This document shows positions 7,208 through 14,337 of a stretch of DNA of 64,000 nucleotides, piece by piece. Source of the DNA: Actinomadura meyerae. GTDB lineage: Bacteria; Actinomycetota; Actinomycetes; Streptosporangiales; Streptosporangiaceae. Both the position numbers and the translations under genes were made by a program. The notes below the pieces were generated by a model. That model worked only from the letters and a program-made list of their open reading frames with translations. It did no database searches and had not been told where the DNA came from. Location: positions 1-64,000 of the forward strand of contig NZ_FZOR01000007.1 in the NCBI RefSeq assembly GCF_900188445.1. Direction: 5' to 3'. Numbering within the stretch: the stretch's first letter is position 1; each line of letters opens with the position of its first letter.

Positions 7208-9216
7208 GCGGAACCCTGCCCGGCGGAAGACTGCTCGGCGGACCGGCCGGCGCGCTGCGGCGGCTGCGCCCGGCGTCCCGCGTCGCGCTCGGCGTGCTGC
7301 TGGTGATCGCGGTGGCCGCGCTCGCCGCCCCGCTGATCGCCCGGCACGACCCGCTGACCACCGGCATCGCGAGCCAGGCGCCGTCCGGCGAGCACTGGTT
7401 CGGCACCGACCGGGTCGGCCGGGACGTGTTCGCCCGCGTCCTGTACGGGGCGCGCTGGTCCCTGGCGATCGGTCTCGGCGCGACGCTGCTCGCCCTCGCC
7501 GTGGGGGCGCTGCTCGGCGCCCTCGCCGCCACGACCCACCGCGTCGTGGACGAGATCATCATGCGCTGCCTGGACGTCGTCATGGCGTTCCCGGCGGTCG
7601 CGCTCGCCGCGGTGCTCGTCACCGTGTTCGGCAAGAGCCTGCCCGTGCTGATCTTCACGATCGCGTTCCTGTACGTCCCGCAGATCGCGCGGGTGGTGCG
7701 GGCCAACGTGCTCGCGCAGTACGGCGAGGACTACGTCGCCGCCGAGCGGGTCATCGGCGCCGGGCGCGGGCACATCCTGCGCCGCCACGTCGTGGTCAAC
7801 TGCGCGGCGCCGATCCTGGTGTTCTGCACGATCGTGGTCGCCAACGCGATCGTGTTCGAGGCCAGCCTGTCCTTCATCGGCGCCGGCGTGCAGGACCCCG
7901 ACCCGTCGTGGGGAAGCGTCATCGCCTACGGCAAGTCGCTCGTCCTCGCGGGCGGCTGGTGGGCCACCTTCTTCCCCGGCCTGTTCATCCTGGTCACGGT
8001 GCTGGTGCTGAACGTCCTGTCCGAGGGCGTGTCGGACGCCTGGGCCGCGCCCGCCGCCCGCGCCGCCGCCGACCCGGAGGCGGACGCGGCGCCCGCCGAG
8101 CGCCCGGCGGCCGCCGCCGACCCGGACGGCACCGCCGATCGGCACGGCACCGCCGACTCGCACGGCACCGCCGACCTGCGCGAGGCGGGACGGCGGTTCG
8201 CCGAACGGGCCCGCCCCCTGCCCGAGGGGGAGCCGCTGCTGCGCGTCGAGGACCTCACCATCGGGTTCCCCGACCGCTACGGCGACCTCAACGTGGTCGA
8301 CGGGGTGTCGCTGGACGTCCGGCCCGGCGAGGTCGTCGGCCTCGTCGGCGAGAGCGGCTGCGGCAAGAGCCTCACCAGCCTCGCGATCATGGGCCTGGAG
8401 CCGCGCGGCGCGCGGATCGGGGGCCGGCTGCTGTTCGACGGCCGCGACCTGCGCGCCCTGCCCGCCCGCGAGCGGCGCCGGCTGCTCGGCCACGACATGG
8501 CGATGATCTACCAGGACGCGCTGTCGTCGCTGAACCCGGCGATGACGATCCGCGCCCAGCTCCGCCAGCTCACCCGGCGCGGCGGCACCCGCACCCCCGC
8601 CGAGCTGCTCGAGCTCGTCGGCCTCGACCCGGAGCGGACGCTGCGCGCCTACCCGCACGAGCTGTCCGGCGGCCAGCGGCAGCGGGTGCTGATCGCGATG
8701 GCGCTGTCGCGGGACCCGCGGCTCGTCGTCGCGGACGAGCCGACCACCGCCCTCGACGTCACCGTCCAGGCCGCGGTCATGCGGCTGCTGCTGCGCCTGC
8801 GCGCCGAGCTCGGCTTCGCGCTGATCCTCGTCTCGCACGACCTGGCGCTCGTCGCCGACGTCACCGACCGGACCGTGGTGATGTACGGCGGGCAGGTCGC
8901 CGAGGCGGGCACCACGCCGGAACTGGTCGCCGGGGCCCGGCACCACTACGCCCGCGGGCTGCTCGGCGCCGTCCTGTCGCTGGAGGCCGCCGGGGGCCGC
9001 CCCGTGCAGATCCCCGGCGTGGTGCCGGCGCCGGCGCACTTCCCGGCGGGCTGCCGGTTCGCCGACCGCTGCGCCGCCGCGACGGACCTGTGCGCGACGA
9101 CCCGGCCGGAGCCGTCCGGCGACCCGCACCGGCACGCGTTCGCGTGCCACCACCCGATCGGCGCGGTCCCCGGCGCGGGCGACCCGGTCACGGCCAAGGC
9201 GGGAGAACCACGATGA
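7204..9216 (+). CDS. Fused ABC permease (DppC type) and ATPase (DppD type)
   Basis: A 670-residue fusion. Residues about 1-280 are a DppC-type permease with an N-terminal helix and a FGTDRVGRDVFARV motif. A hydrophilic linker at about 281-340 is rich in Ala/Asp/Pro and carries a near-repeat of GTAD-x-HGTAD. The rest is a complete DppD-type ATPase: Walker A GESGCGKS, signature LSGGQRQR, Walker B LVVADEPTTALD, and the C-terminal Cys-rich CRFADRC segment. No stop or frameshift separates the halves, so the fusion is genuine in this sequence. It overlaps both neighbours by 4 bases. Fused permease/ATPase components occur in related corynebacterial sialic-acid importers. Confidence 0.9.
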   Translation: MSGTLPGGRLLGGPAGALRRLRPASRVALGVLLVIAVAALAAPLIARHDPLTTGIASQAPSGEHWFGTDRVGRDVFARVLYGARWSLAIGLGATLLALAVGALLGALAATTHRVVDEIIMRCLDVVMAFPAVALAAVLVTVFGKSLPVLIFTIAFLYVPQIARVVRANVLAQYGEDYVAAERVIGAGRGHILRRHVVVNCAAPILVFCTIVVANAIVFEASLSFIGAGVQDPDPSWGSVIAYGKSLVLAGGWWATFFPGLFILVTVLVLNVLSEGVSDAWAAPAARAAADPEADAAPAERPAAAADPDGTADRHGTADSHGTADLREAGRRFAERARPLPEGEPLLRVEDLTIGFPDRYGDLNVVDGVSLDVRPGEVVGLVGESGCGKSLTSLAIMGLEPRGARIGGRLLFDGRDLRALPARERRRLLGHDMAMIYQDALSSLNPAMTIRAQLRQLTRRGGTRTPAELLELVGLDPERTLRAYPHELSGGQRQRVLIAMALSRDPRLVVADEPTTALDVTVQAAVMRLLLRLRAELGFALILVSHDLALVADVTDRTVVMYGGQVAEAGTTPELVAGARHHYARGLLGAVLSLEAAGGRPVQIPGVVPAPAHFPAGCRFADRCAAATDLCATTRPEPSGDPHRHAFACHHPIGAVPGAGDPVTAKAGEPR

Positions 9217-10265
9217 GCGCCAGCAACCCAGTGAGTGCCGGGACCGGGCCGAGCTCCAACGTGATGGAGCTGCGCGACGTCCACGTCCGGCTGCCGGTCC
9301 GCCAGGGCAACCCGTTCCGCCGCGCCGCCGTGCACGCGCTGACCGGCGCCGACCTCGCGATCGGGCGCGGCGAGACGGTCGGGATCGTCGGCGAGTCCGG
9401 CTGCGGCAAGTCCACGCTCGCGAAGGTGCTCGTCGGGCTGACCCGGCCCACGTCCGGCACCGTGCTGTTCGAGGGCGGCGACCTCGGCGCGCTGCCGCGC
9501 CGCGAGCGCGCCGCCCGGCTCGGCGCGTCCGTCGGCATGGTCTTCCAGGACCCGTCGACCGCGCTCAACCGGCGCCTCCCCGTCCGGACGATCCTGCGCG
9601 ACCCCCTGGACGTGCACCGGCGCGGCACCCCCGCCGAGCGGGACGCGCGGGTCCGCGAGCTGATGTCGCTGGTCGGGCTGCCGGCGCACCTCGCCGGGGC
9701 GCTGCCCGGCCAGCTGTCGGGCGGGCAGCGGCAGCGCGTCGCGATCGCCCGCGCGCTCGCGCTGGAGCCGGCGCTGCTCGTCGCGGACGAGCCGACCTCC
9801 GCCCTCGACGTGTCCGTCCGGGCGCAGATCCTCAACCTGATGCTCGACCTGAAGGACCGGCTCGGGCTGTCCATGGTGTTCGTTTCGCACGACATCCAGA
9901 CGGTCCGGCGCATGTCCGACCGCGTCGTCACCATGTACCTCGGCCGGATCGTCGAGGAGGCCCCGGCCGCCGTCGTCGCGGCGGCCGAGACCCGCCACCC
10001 GTACACGCGCGCGCTGCTGTCGGCGACGCCGAGCCTGCTCGACCCGATGGAGCCGATCCGGCTGGACGGGCCCGTCCCGTCCGCCGTGCACCCGCCGAGC
10101 GGATGCCCGTTCCGCACCCGCTGCTGGCGCGCGACCGCGGAATGCGGGGAGGCCATGCCCGAGGTCGCGCCCGGGCCCGCCGCCGGGCACCGCTACCGGT
10201 GCCTGCACCCCGTCACCGATCCGTCCGACCTCGCCCTGTCCACCGTTTCCCAGGAGATTCCGTGA
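9213..10265 (+). CDS. ABC importer ATPase, DppF type
   Basis: A 350-residue second ATPase of the importer. Walker A is GESGCGKST, the Q-loop is VFQDPSTALN, the signature LSGGQRQR and Walker B LLVADEPTSALD. The C-terminal oligopeptide-family tail has CPFRTRCWRA. With the fused ATPase it would form the nucleotide-binding heterodimer. It starts at an ATGA overlap with the preceding gene and ends in a GTGA overlap with nanA, so all are translationally coupled. Confidence 0.9.
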   Translation: MSASNPVSAGTGPSSNVMELRDVHVRLPVRQGNPFRRAAVHALTGADLAIGRGETVGIVGESGCGKSTLAKVLVGLTRPTSGTVLFEGGDLGALPRRERAARLGASVGMVFQDPSTALNRRLPVRTILRDPLDVHRRGTPAERDARVRELMSLVGLPAHLAGALPGQLSGGQRQRVAIARALALEPALLVADEPTSALDVSVRAQILNLMLDLKDRLGLSMVFVSHDIQTVRRMSDRVVTMYLGRIVEEAPAAVVAAAETRHPYTRALLSATPSLLDPMEPIRLDGPVPSAVHPPSGCPFRTRCWRATAECGEAMPEVAPGPAAGHRYRCLHPVTDPSDLALSTVSQEIP

Positions 10266-11200
10266 CCCCCGCTCCCACCGGCCCCCTCACCGGGGTCGTC
10301 CCGCCCGTCTGCACCCCGCTGACCCCCGATCTGGAGGTGGACGTCCCGTCGCTGGAGCGGCTCGTCGACCACCTCGTCGGCGCCGGCGTGGACGGGCTCT
10401 TCGTGCTCGGCTCCACCAGCGAGGTCGCCTTCCTGCCCGACGCGCACCGGCGCACCGTGCTGGAGACGGTCGTCAAGCACGTCGCCGGCCGGGTGCCCGT
10501 CCTCGGCGGCGCCATCGACATGACGACGCTGCGGGTGATCGAGCACGCCCGGGTCGCGGCGGAGGTCGGCTGCGACGGCGTGGTCGCGACCGCGCCGTTC
10601 TACACCCGTACCCACCCCGCGGAGATCGAGCGGCACCTGCGCGACGTCGCCGCCGCCGTCCCGGTGCCCGTCTACGCCTACGACCTGCCGGTCTCGGTGC
10701 ACTCCAAGCTGGACGGGGGCATGCTGCTGCGCCTGGCGTCCGAGGGCGTCCTCGCGGGCGTGAAGGACTCCAGCGGCGACGACGGCGCCATGCGCGCCCT
10801 GATGCTCGCCCTCCGCGACGCCGGCGCGGACCGCTTCAGCGTGCTGACCGGCGCCGAGCTGACCGTGGACGCGGCCTTCGCCATGGGCGTGGACGGCGTC
10901 GTCCCGGGCCTCGGCAACGTCGACCCGGCGGGCTACGTCCGGCTCCGCCGGCACTGCCTGGACGGCCGCTGGGACGAGGCCCGCGCCGAGCAGGAGCGGC
11001 TGCTGCGCCTGTTCGGCATCGTGGACGCGGGCGCACCGGACCGCATGGGGCGCGGCTCCTCCGCGCTCGGCTCGTTCAAGGCGGCCCTGCACCTCCTGGG
11101 CATCATCGACCACCCGGTCACGGCCCCGCCCCAGATTCCCCTGAACGAGGCGGAGACGGACCATATCCGCACGCGCCTGACCGACGCCGGACTCCTATGA
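10262..11200 (+). CDS. nanA: N-acetylneuraminate lyase (DHDPS/NAL family)
   Basis: A 312-residue TIM-barrel aldolase expected to split N-acetylneuraminate into pyruvate and N-acetylmannosamine in the cytoplasm. The family motif GSTSE is at 50-54, the catalytic tyrosine is Y140 in AYDLP, and the Schiff-base lysine is K168 in GVKDSSGD. The GTG start overlaps the stop of the ATPase gene. By sequence alone it could be another member of the DapA family. Its place between a sialic-acid-type importer and nanK/nanE makes the lyase role by far the most likely. Confidence 0.85.
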   Translation: MTPAPTGPLTGVVPPVCTPLTPDLEVDVPSLERLVDHLVGAGVDGLFVLGSTSEVAFLPDAHRRTVLETVVKHVAGRVPVLGGAIDMTTLRVIEHARVAAEVGCDGVVATAPFYTRTHPAEIERHLRDVAAAVPVPVYAYDLPVSVHSKLDGGMLLRLASEGVLAGVKDSSGDDGAMRALMLALRDAGADRFSVLTGAELTVDAAFAMGVDGVVPGLGNVDPAGYVRLRRHCLDGRWDEARAEQERLLRLFGIVDAGAPDRMGRGSSALGSFKAALHLLGIIDHPVTAPPQIPLNEAETDHIRTRLTDAGLL

Positions 11201-12060
11201 CCGCCCCGCCACGCCCGCCCGCCGCGGCGGAGGGGGTCTACGCGGCGCTCGACATCGGCGGGACGAAGATCGCCGCCGCGCTGGTGGACGCCGGTGGAAC
11301 GGTCCGCTCACGGGAGCGCGTGGCGACGCCCCGCACGGGAGGGGCCGACGTCCTCGCGGCGGCGGCCCGGCTCCTGGAGGGACTGGGCGACGCTCCCGTG
11401 CGGGCGCTCGGCGTCGGCGCGCCCGGCGTCATCGACCCGGAGACCGGGAGCGTCGCGTCCGCCACCGAGGTCCTGCCCGGCTGGGCGGGGACGCCCGTCC
11501 GCGACGCCCTCGCCGAACGGACGGGGCTGCCCGTCACCGTGGTGAACGACGTCCGCGCCATGGCCTACGGCGAGGCCGCGGCCGGCGCCGGCGCCGGCTT
11601 CCACCGCGTCCTGCACGTGTCCGTGGGGACGGGGGTCGGCGGCGCGCTGACCACCGGCGGGCGGCTGGAGCACGGGGCGCACGGCACCGCAGGGGAACTG
11701 GCGCATCTGCTCGTCCCCGAACGGGGGCCGGTGCCGTGCGGCTGCGGCCGGCGCGACCACCTGGAGGCGGTGGTGTCCGGCCCGGCGATCGAGGCCGCCG
11801 GGGACGCCCCGCACGCCGGGGCCGTGCTGGGCCGCGCCCTGGCGGGGCTCCTCGCCGTCCTCGACCCGGACGCCGTGGTGGTCGGCGGCGGCGTCGCGCA
11901 GCGCGGCGCCCCGTTCCTGGACGCGGTCGCCGCCGCGTTCCGGGCGGAGGCGCTGCCGCCGCTGCGCGAGACGCCGATCGTCCTCGCTGGCCTCGGCACC
12001 GACGCACCGCTCGTCGGCGCCGCACTGCTCGCCAAGAACGTGCAAGGGAGTCCGCTTTGA
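11197..12060 (+). CDS. nanK: N-acetylmannosamine kinase, ROK family
   Basis: A 287-residue ROK-family sugar kinase predicted to phosphorylate N-acetylmannosamine at C6. It has the ATP-binding DIGGTK motif at about 18-23, GAPGVIDPETG, the catalytic VVNDVRA segment, and HGTAGELAHLLV. The zinc motif reads CGCGRRDHLE: the third canonical cysteine of CxCGxxGC is replaced by histidine. It overlaps nanA by 4 bases and nanE by 4 (TTGA). Confidence 0.87.
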   Translation: MTAPPRPPAAAEGVYAALDIGGTKIAAALVDAGGTVRSRERVATPRTGGADVLAAAARLLEGLGDAPVRALGVGAPGVIDPETGSVASATEVLPGWAGTPVRDALAERTGLPVTVVNDVRAMAYGEAAAGAGAGFHRVLHVSVGTGVGGALTTGGRLEHGAHGTAGELAHLLVPERGPVPCGCGRRDHLEAVVSGPAIEAAGDAPHAGAVLGRALAGLLAVLDPDAVVVGGGVAQRGAPFLDAVAAAFRAEALPPLRETPIVLAGLGTDAPLVGAALLAKNVQGSPL

Positions 12061-12749
12061 CCTCCGAATCCTTCAGCGAAGCCGTCGCCGGGCGGCTGAT
12101 CGTGTCGTGCCAGGCGGGGGAGGGGCATCCGCTGCGCGACACCGGCGCCATCGTCCGGATGGCCCGTGCCGCCGTGGGCGGGGGCGCCGCCGCGATCCGC
12201 TGCGGCGGGGTCGGCGGCGTTCCCGACGTGGCCGGCGTCGCCGCCGCCGTGGACGTCCCCGTCGTCGGCCTCACCAAGGACGGCAAGGACGGGGTGTTCA
12301 TCACCCCCACGGTCGAGGCGGCCCGCGCGGTCGCGGCGGCCGGCGCGCACGTCGTCGCCGCCGACGCCACGTTCCGGCCGCGCCCGGACGGCCGTCCCCT
12401 CGCCGCGTCGATCGAGGCCGTGCACGACGCCGGGGCGCTGTTCATGGCGGACGTGTCATCTCTGGAGGAGGGCGTCGCCGCCGCCGAGGCCGGGGCCGAC
12501 GCCATCGCGACCACCCTCGCGGGCTACACCGACCCCGGGCCGCCCCCGGACGGGCCGGACGTGGACCTCGTCCGCGCGCTGCGCGCGGCCCTGCCGGACG
12601 CCCTGCTCGTCGCCGAGGGCCGCTACCACTCGCCGGCCGCGGCGGCGTCCGCGATCGAGGCGGGCGCCACCTGCGTCGTCGTCGGGACCGCGATCACCGA
12701 CCCTCAGTGGATCACTTCGCGGTTCGCCGCCGCCGTGTCCGCCCCCTGA
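12057..12749 (+). CDS. nanE: N-acetylmannosamine-6-phosphate 2-epimerase
   Basis: A 230-residue TIM barrel that would convert ManNAc-6-P to GlcNAc-6-P. The start is a TTG overlapping the nanK stop, with AGGGAG about 7 bases upstream. Family motifs are IVSCQAGEGHPL, AAIRCGGVGG, VVGLTKDG, DATFRPRPDG and MADVSSLEEG. No nagA or nagB follows, so the GlcNAc-6-P must be handled by genes elsewhere. Its last 46 bases overlap the convergent hydrolase gene. Confidence 0.88.
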   Translation: MTSESFSEAVAGRLIVSCQAGEGHPLRDTGAIVRMARAAVGGGAAAIRCGGVGGVPDVAGVAAAVDVPVVGLTKDGKDGVFITPTVEAARAVAAAGAHVVAADATFRPRPDGRPLAASIEAVHDAGALFMADVSSLEEGVAAAEAGADAIATTLAGYTDPGPPPDGPDVDLVRALRAALPDALLVAEGRYHSPAAAASAIEAGATCVVVGTAITDPQWITSRFAAAVSAP

Positions 12750-13720
12750 CCCGCGGTCTCCGCCCGACCCACGGTGAGGAGTCCGCGCAGGTCGGCGGCG
12801 GCCTGCCGGGCCGCCTCGTCGGCGGTCGCGGAGACGCCGCCGAGCCCGAAGAACCCGTGGTTCAGCGTCGGCCACTCGCGGTGGACCACCGGCACGCCCG
12901 CGTCCCGCAGGGCCGCCGCGTAGGCGTTGCCCTCATCCCGGAGCACGTCGAACCCCGAGGTGTGGACGGCCGCCGGAGCGACCCCGGCCAGGTCGGCCGC
13001 GCGCAGTGGCGACACCTCCCAGCCCTCCCCGCCGCCGGGCGGGGCGTACAGCTCGGCGAACCAGCGCATGCCCTCCAGCGTGAGCCCGTACCCCTCCGCC
13101 CGCTGCGCCCTCGACGGGTAGCGGGCGTTCACGGCGGCGTCGGCGTACCCGCCGAGGACGTCGGTGACCGGGACGATCAGCAGTTGCGCGGCGAGCGGCA
13201 CGCCCCGGTCGCGGCAGGCGATCGCGACGGACGCGGCGAGCTGGCCGCCCGCGCTGTCGCCCGCGACGGCCGTCCGCCCGGACCCGGCCGCGGCGACGTG
13301 CAGCGTCGCGGCCAGGCAGTCGTCGAAGGCCGCCGGGCACGGGTGCTCGGGCGCCAGCCGGTAGTCGACGCCGACGACGGTCGAGCCCGTCTCCACGGCG
13401 AGCCGCCGCATGTGCTGCAGGTGCGTGTCGAGGTCGCCGGCGATCCAGCCGCCGCCGTGGAAGAACAGCACGGTCGCGTCGGTGAACCGGGTCGCGGGCT
13501 CGATCACCCGGACGGGCACCGGCCCCGCGGCCGTCTCCAGCACCGTGTCGCGCTCCGCCGCCGGGACGGGCGGGTCCGCGAGCAGCGAGCGCGACCGCTC
13601 GTTCACCGCCCGCGCGTGGACGCGGGCGCCCGCCACGGACGGGTCGGCCGCCGTCGGGTCGAGGGCGCGCCGCCGGAGCCACTCGGCGATGTCGGGGTCG
13701 AAGCCGGTCTCGTCGGACAT
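12704..13720 (-). CDS. Alpha/beta hydrolase of the hormone-sensitive-lipase family; candidate sialate esterase
   Basis: A 338-residue cytoplasmic esterase with no signal peptide. It shows the oxyanion-hole motif HGGGW near residue 89, the nucleophile in GDSAGG, and a catalytic His in LNHGFFG. The acid is likely the Asp of SGFDVLRDE. It is convergent with nanE and overlaps its 3' end by 46 bases. The promoter contains a perfect GGACATcctATGTCC, the best copy of the operator shared with the sialidase and nanR. An O-acetyl sialic-acid esterase would fit the regulon; that role is inferred, and the fold alone would permit many ester substrates. Confidence 0.85.
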   Translation of the reverse strand: MSDETGFDPDIAEWLRRRALDPTAADPSVAGARVHARAVNERSRSLLADPPVPAAERDTVLETAAGPVPVRVIEPATRFTDATVLFFHGGGWIAGDLDTHLQHMRRLAVETGSTVVGVDYRLAPEHPCPAAFDDCLAATLHVAAAGSGRTAVAGDSAGGQLAASVAIACRDRGVPLAAQLLIVPVTDVLGGYADAAVNARYPSRAQRAEGYGLTLEGMRWFAELYAPPGGGEGWEVSPLRAADLAGVAPAAVHTSGFDVLRDEGNAYAAALRDAGVPVVHREWPTLNHGFFGLGGVSATADEAARQAAADLRGLLTVGRAETAGQGADTAAANREVIH

Positions 13721-13749
13721 GCGCCGCCTTTCCAGGTCGTCGGGACATC

Positions 13750-13764
13750 GGACATCCTATGTCC
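13750..13764. promoter_or_regulatory. Perfect NanR-type operator upstream of the esterase
   Basis: GGACATcctATGTCC, a perfect 6-3-6 palindrome 30 bases before the hydrolase start. It gives the clearest statement of the motif found at 3651-3674 and 4539-4553. Confidence 0.75.
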
Positions 13765-13928
13765 TGAGGGACCGATCCGGCGAGCGCGCTGCGCCAGGAG
13801 ACTCCCGCGAATCAGGTCACCGGACACAGAAAGGATGAAACACGGCGCTTACCGTCCTGGTAAGAGCCGATCGCCGTGGACGGCGACGGCGGCGGGGCCG
13901 GTGCTGGGCCCCGTGGAAAGGAGCGCTG

Positions 13929-14129
13929 ATGATCGCCATCGTGTTCGTGGCCCTCGCGTTCGCCGGGCTGCTCGGGGGCCTCGTGTACCTGTGGGACTTC
14001 TCCCGCGCCAGCAGGCGCGACGCCCTGTTCCTGCCGGCCCCCGACGGCCGCGCCCGCCGCGCGCGCCGCGTGACCGGGATGTACGTACGCGACTACGCGC
14101 GCGGCGACGACGAGCTCGTCGGGCGCTGA
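13929..14129 (+). CDS. Small single-pass membrane protein
   Basis: A 66-residue protein with one N-terminal membrane helix (MIAIVFVALAFAGLLGGLVY) and a strongly basic, Arg-rich cytoplasmic tail. AAAGGAG lies 6 bases upstream of the ATG. Two strong hairpins follow. I do not recognise the family. It is monocistronic and unrelated in position to the sialic-acid genes. Confidence 0.65.
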   Translation: MIAIVFVALAFAGLLGGLVYLWDFSRASRRDALFLPAPDGRARRARRVTGMYVRDYARGDDELVGR

Positions 14130-14167
14130 TCGACGACCGCGGCCGGGCGCAGGCCGCATGGGAAGGA

Positions 14168-14198
14168 CCGCCGGGCCGGTGCGTGCACGGCCCGGCGG
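14168..14198 (+). terminator. Hairpin after the small membrane-protein gene
   Basis: CCGCCGGGCCG at 14168-14178 pairs perfectly with 14188-14198, with a 9-base loop. Confidence 0.65.
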
Positions 14199-14244
14199 GT
14201 CCGGCCACGGGCCCGCCCGTCGGGGTGGCGGAGCCGGTGGGCGA

Positions 14245-14278
14245 TGTGCGGGCCGTCCGGACGGGGGCGGCCCGCACA
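14245..14278. terminator. Second hairpin between convergent genes
   Basis: TGTGCGGGCCG at 14245-14255 pairs perfectly with 14268-14278. It lies 60 bases past the stop of the leftward SulP gene and could serve that transcript or the rightward one. Confidence 0.6.
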
Positions 14279-14337
14279 CCGTTGGAAGGGACGGGGGCGG
14301 CGGGACGGGCGGACCCGCCTCGATCGAGGCCGGAACC

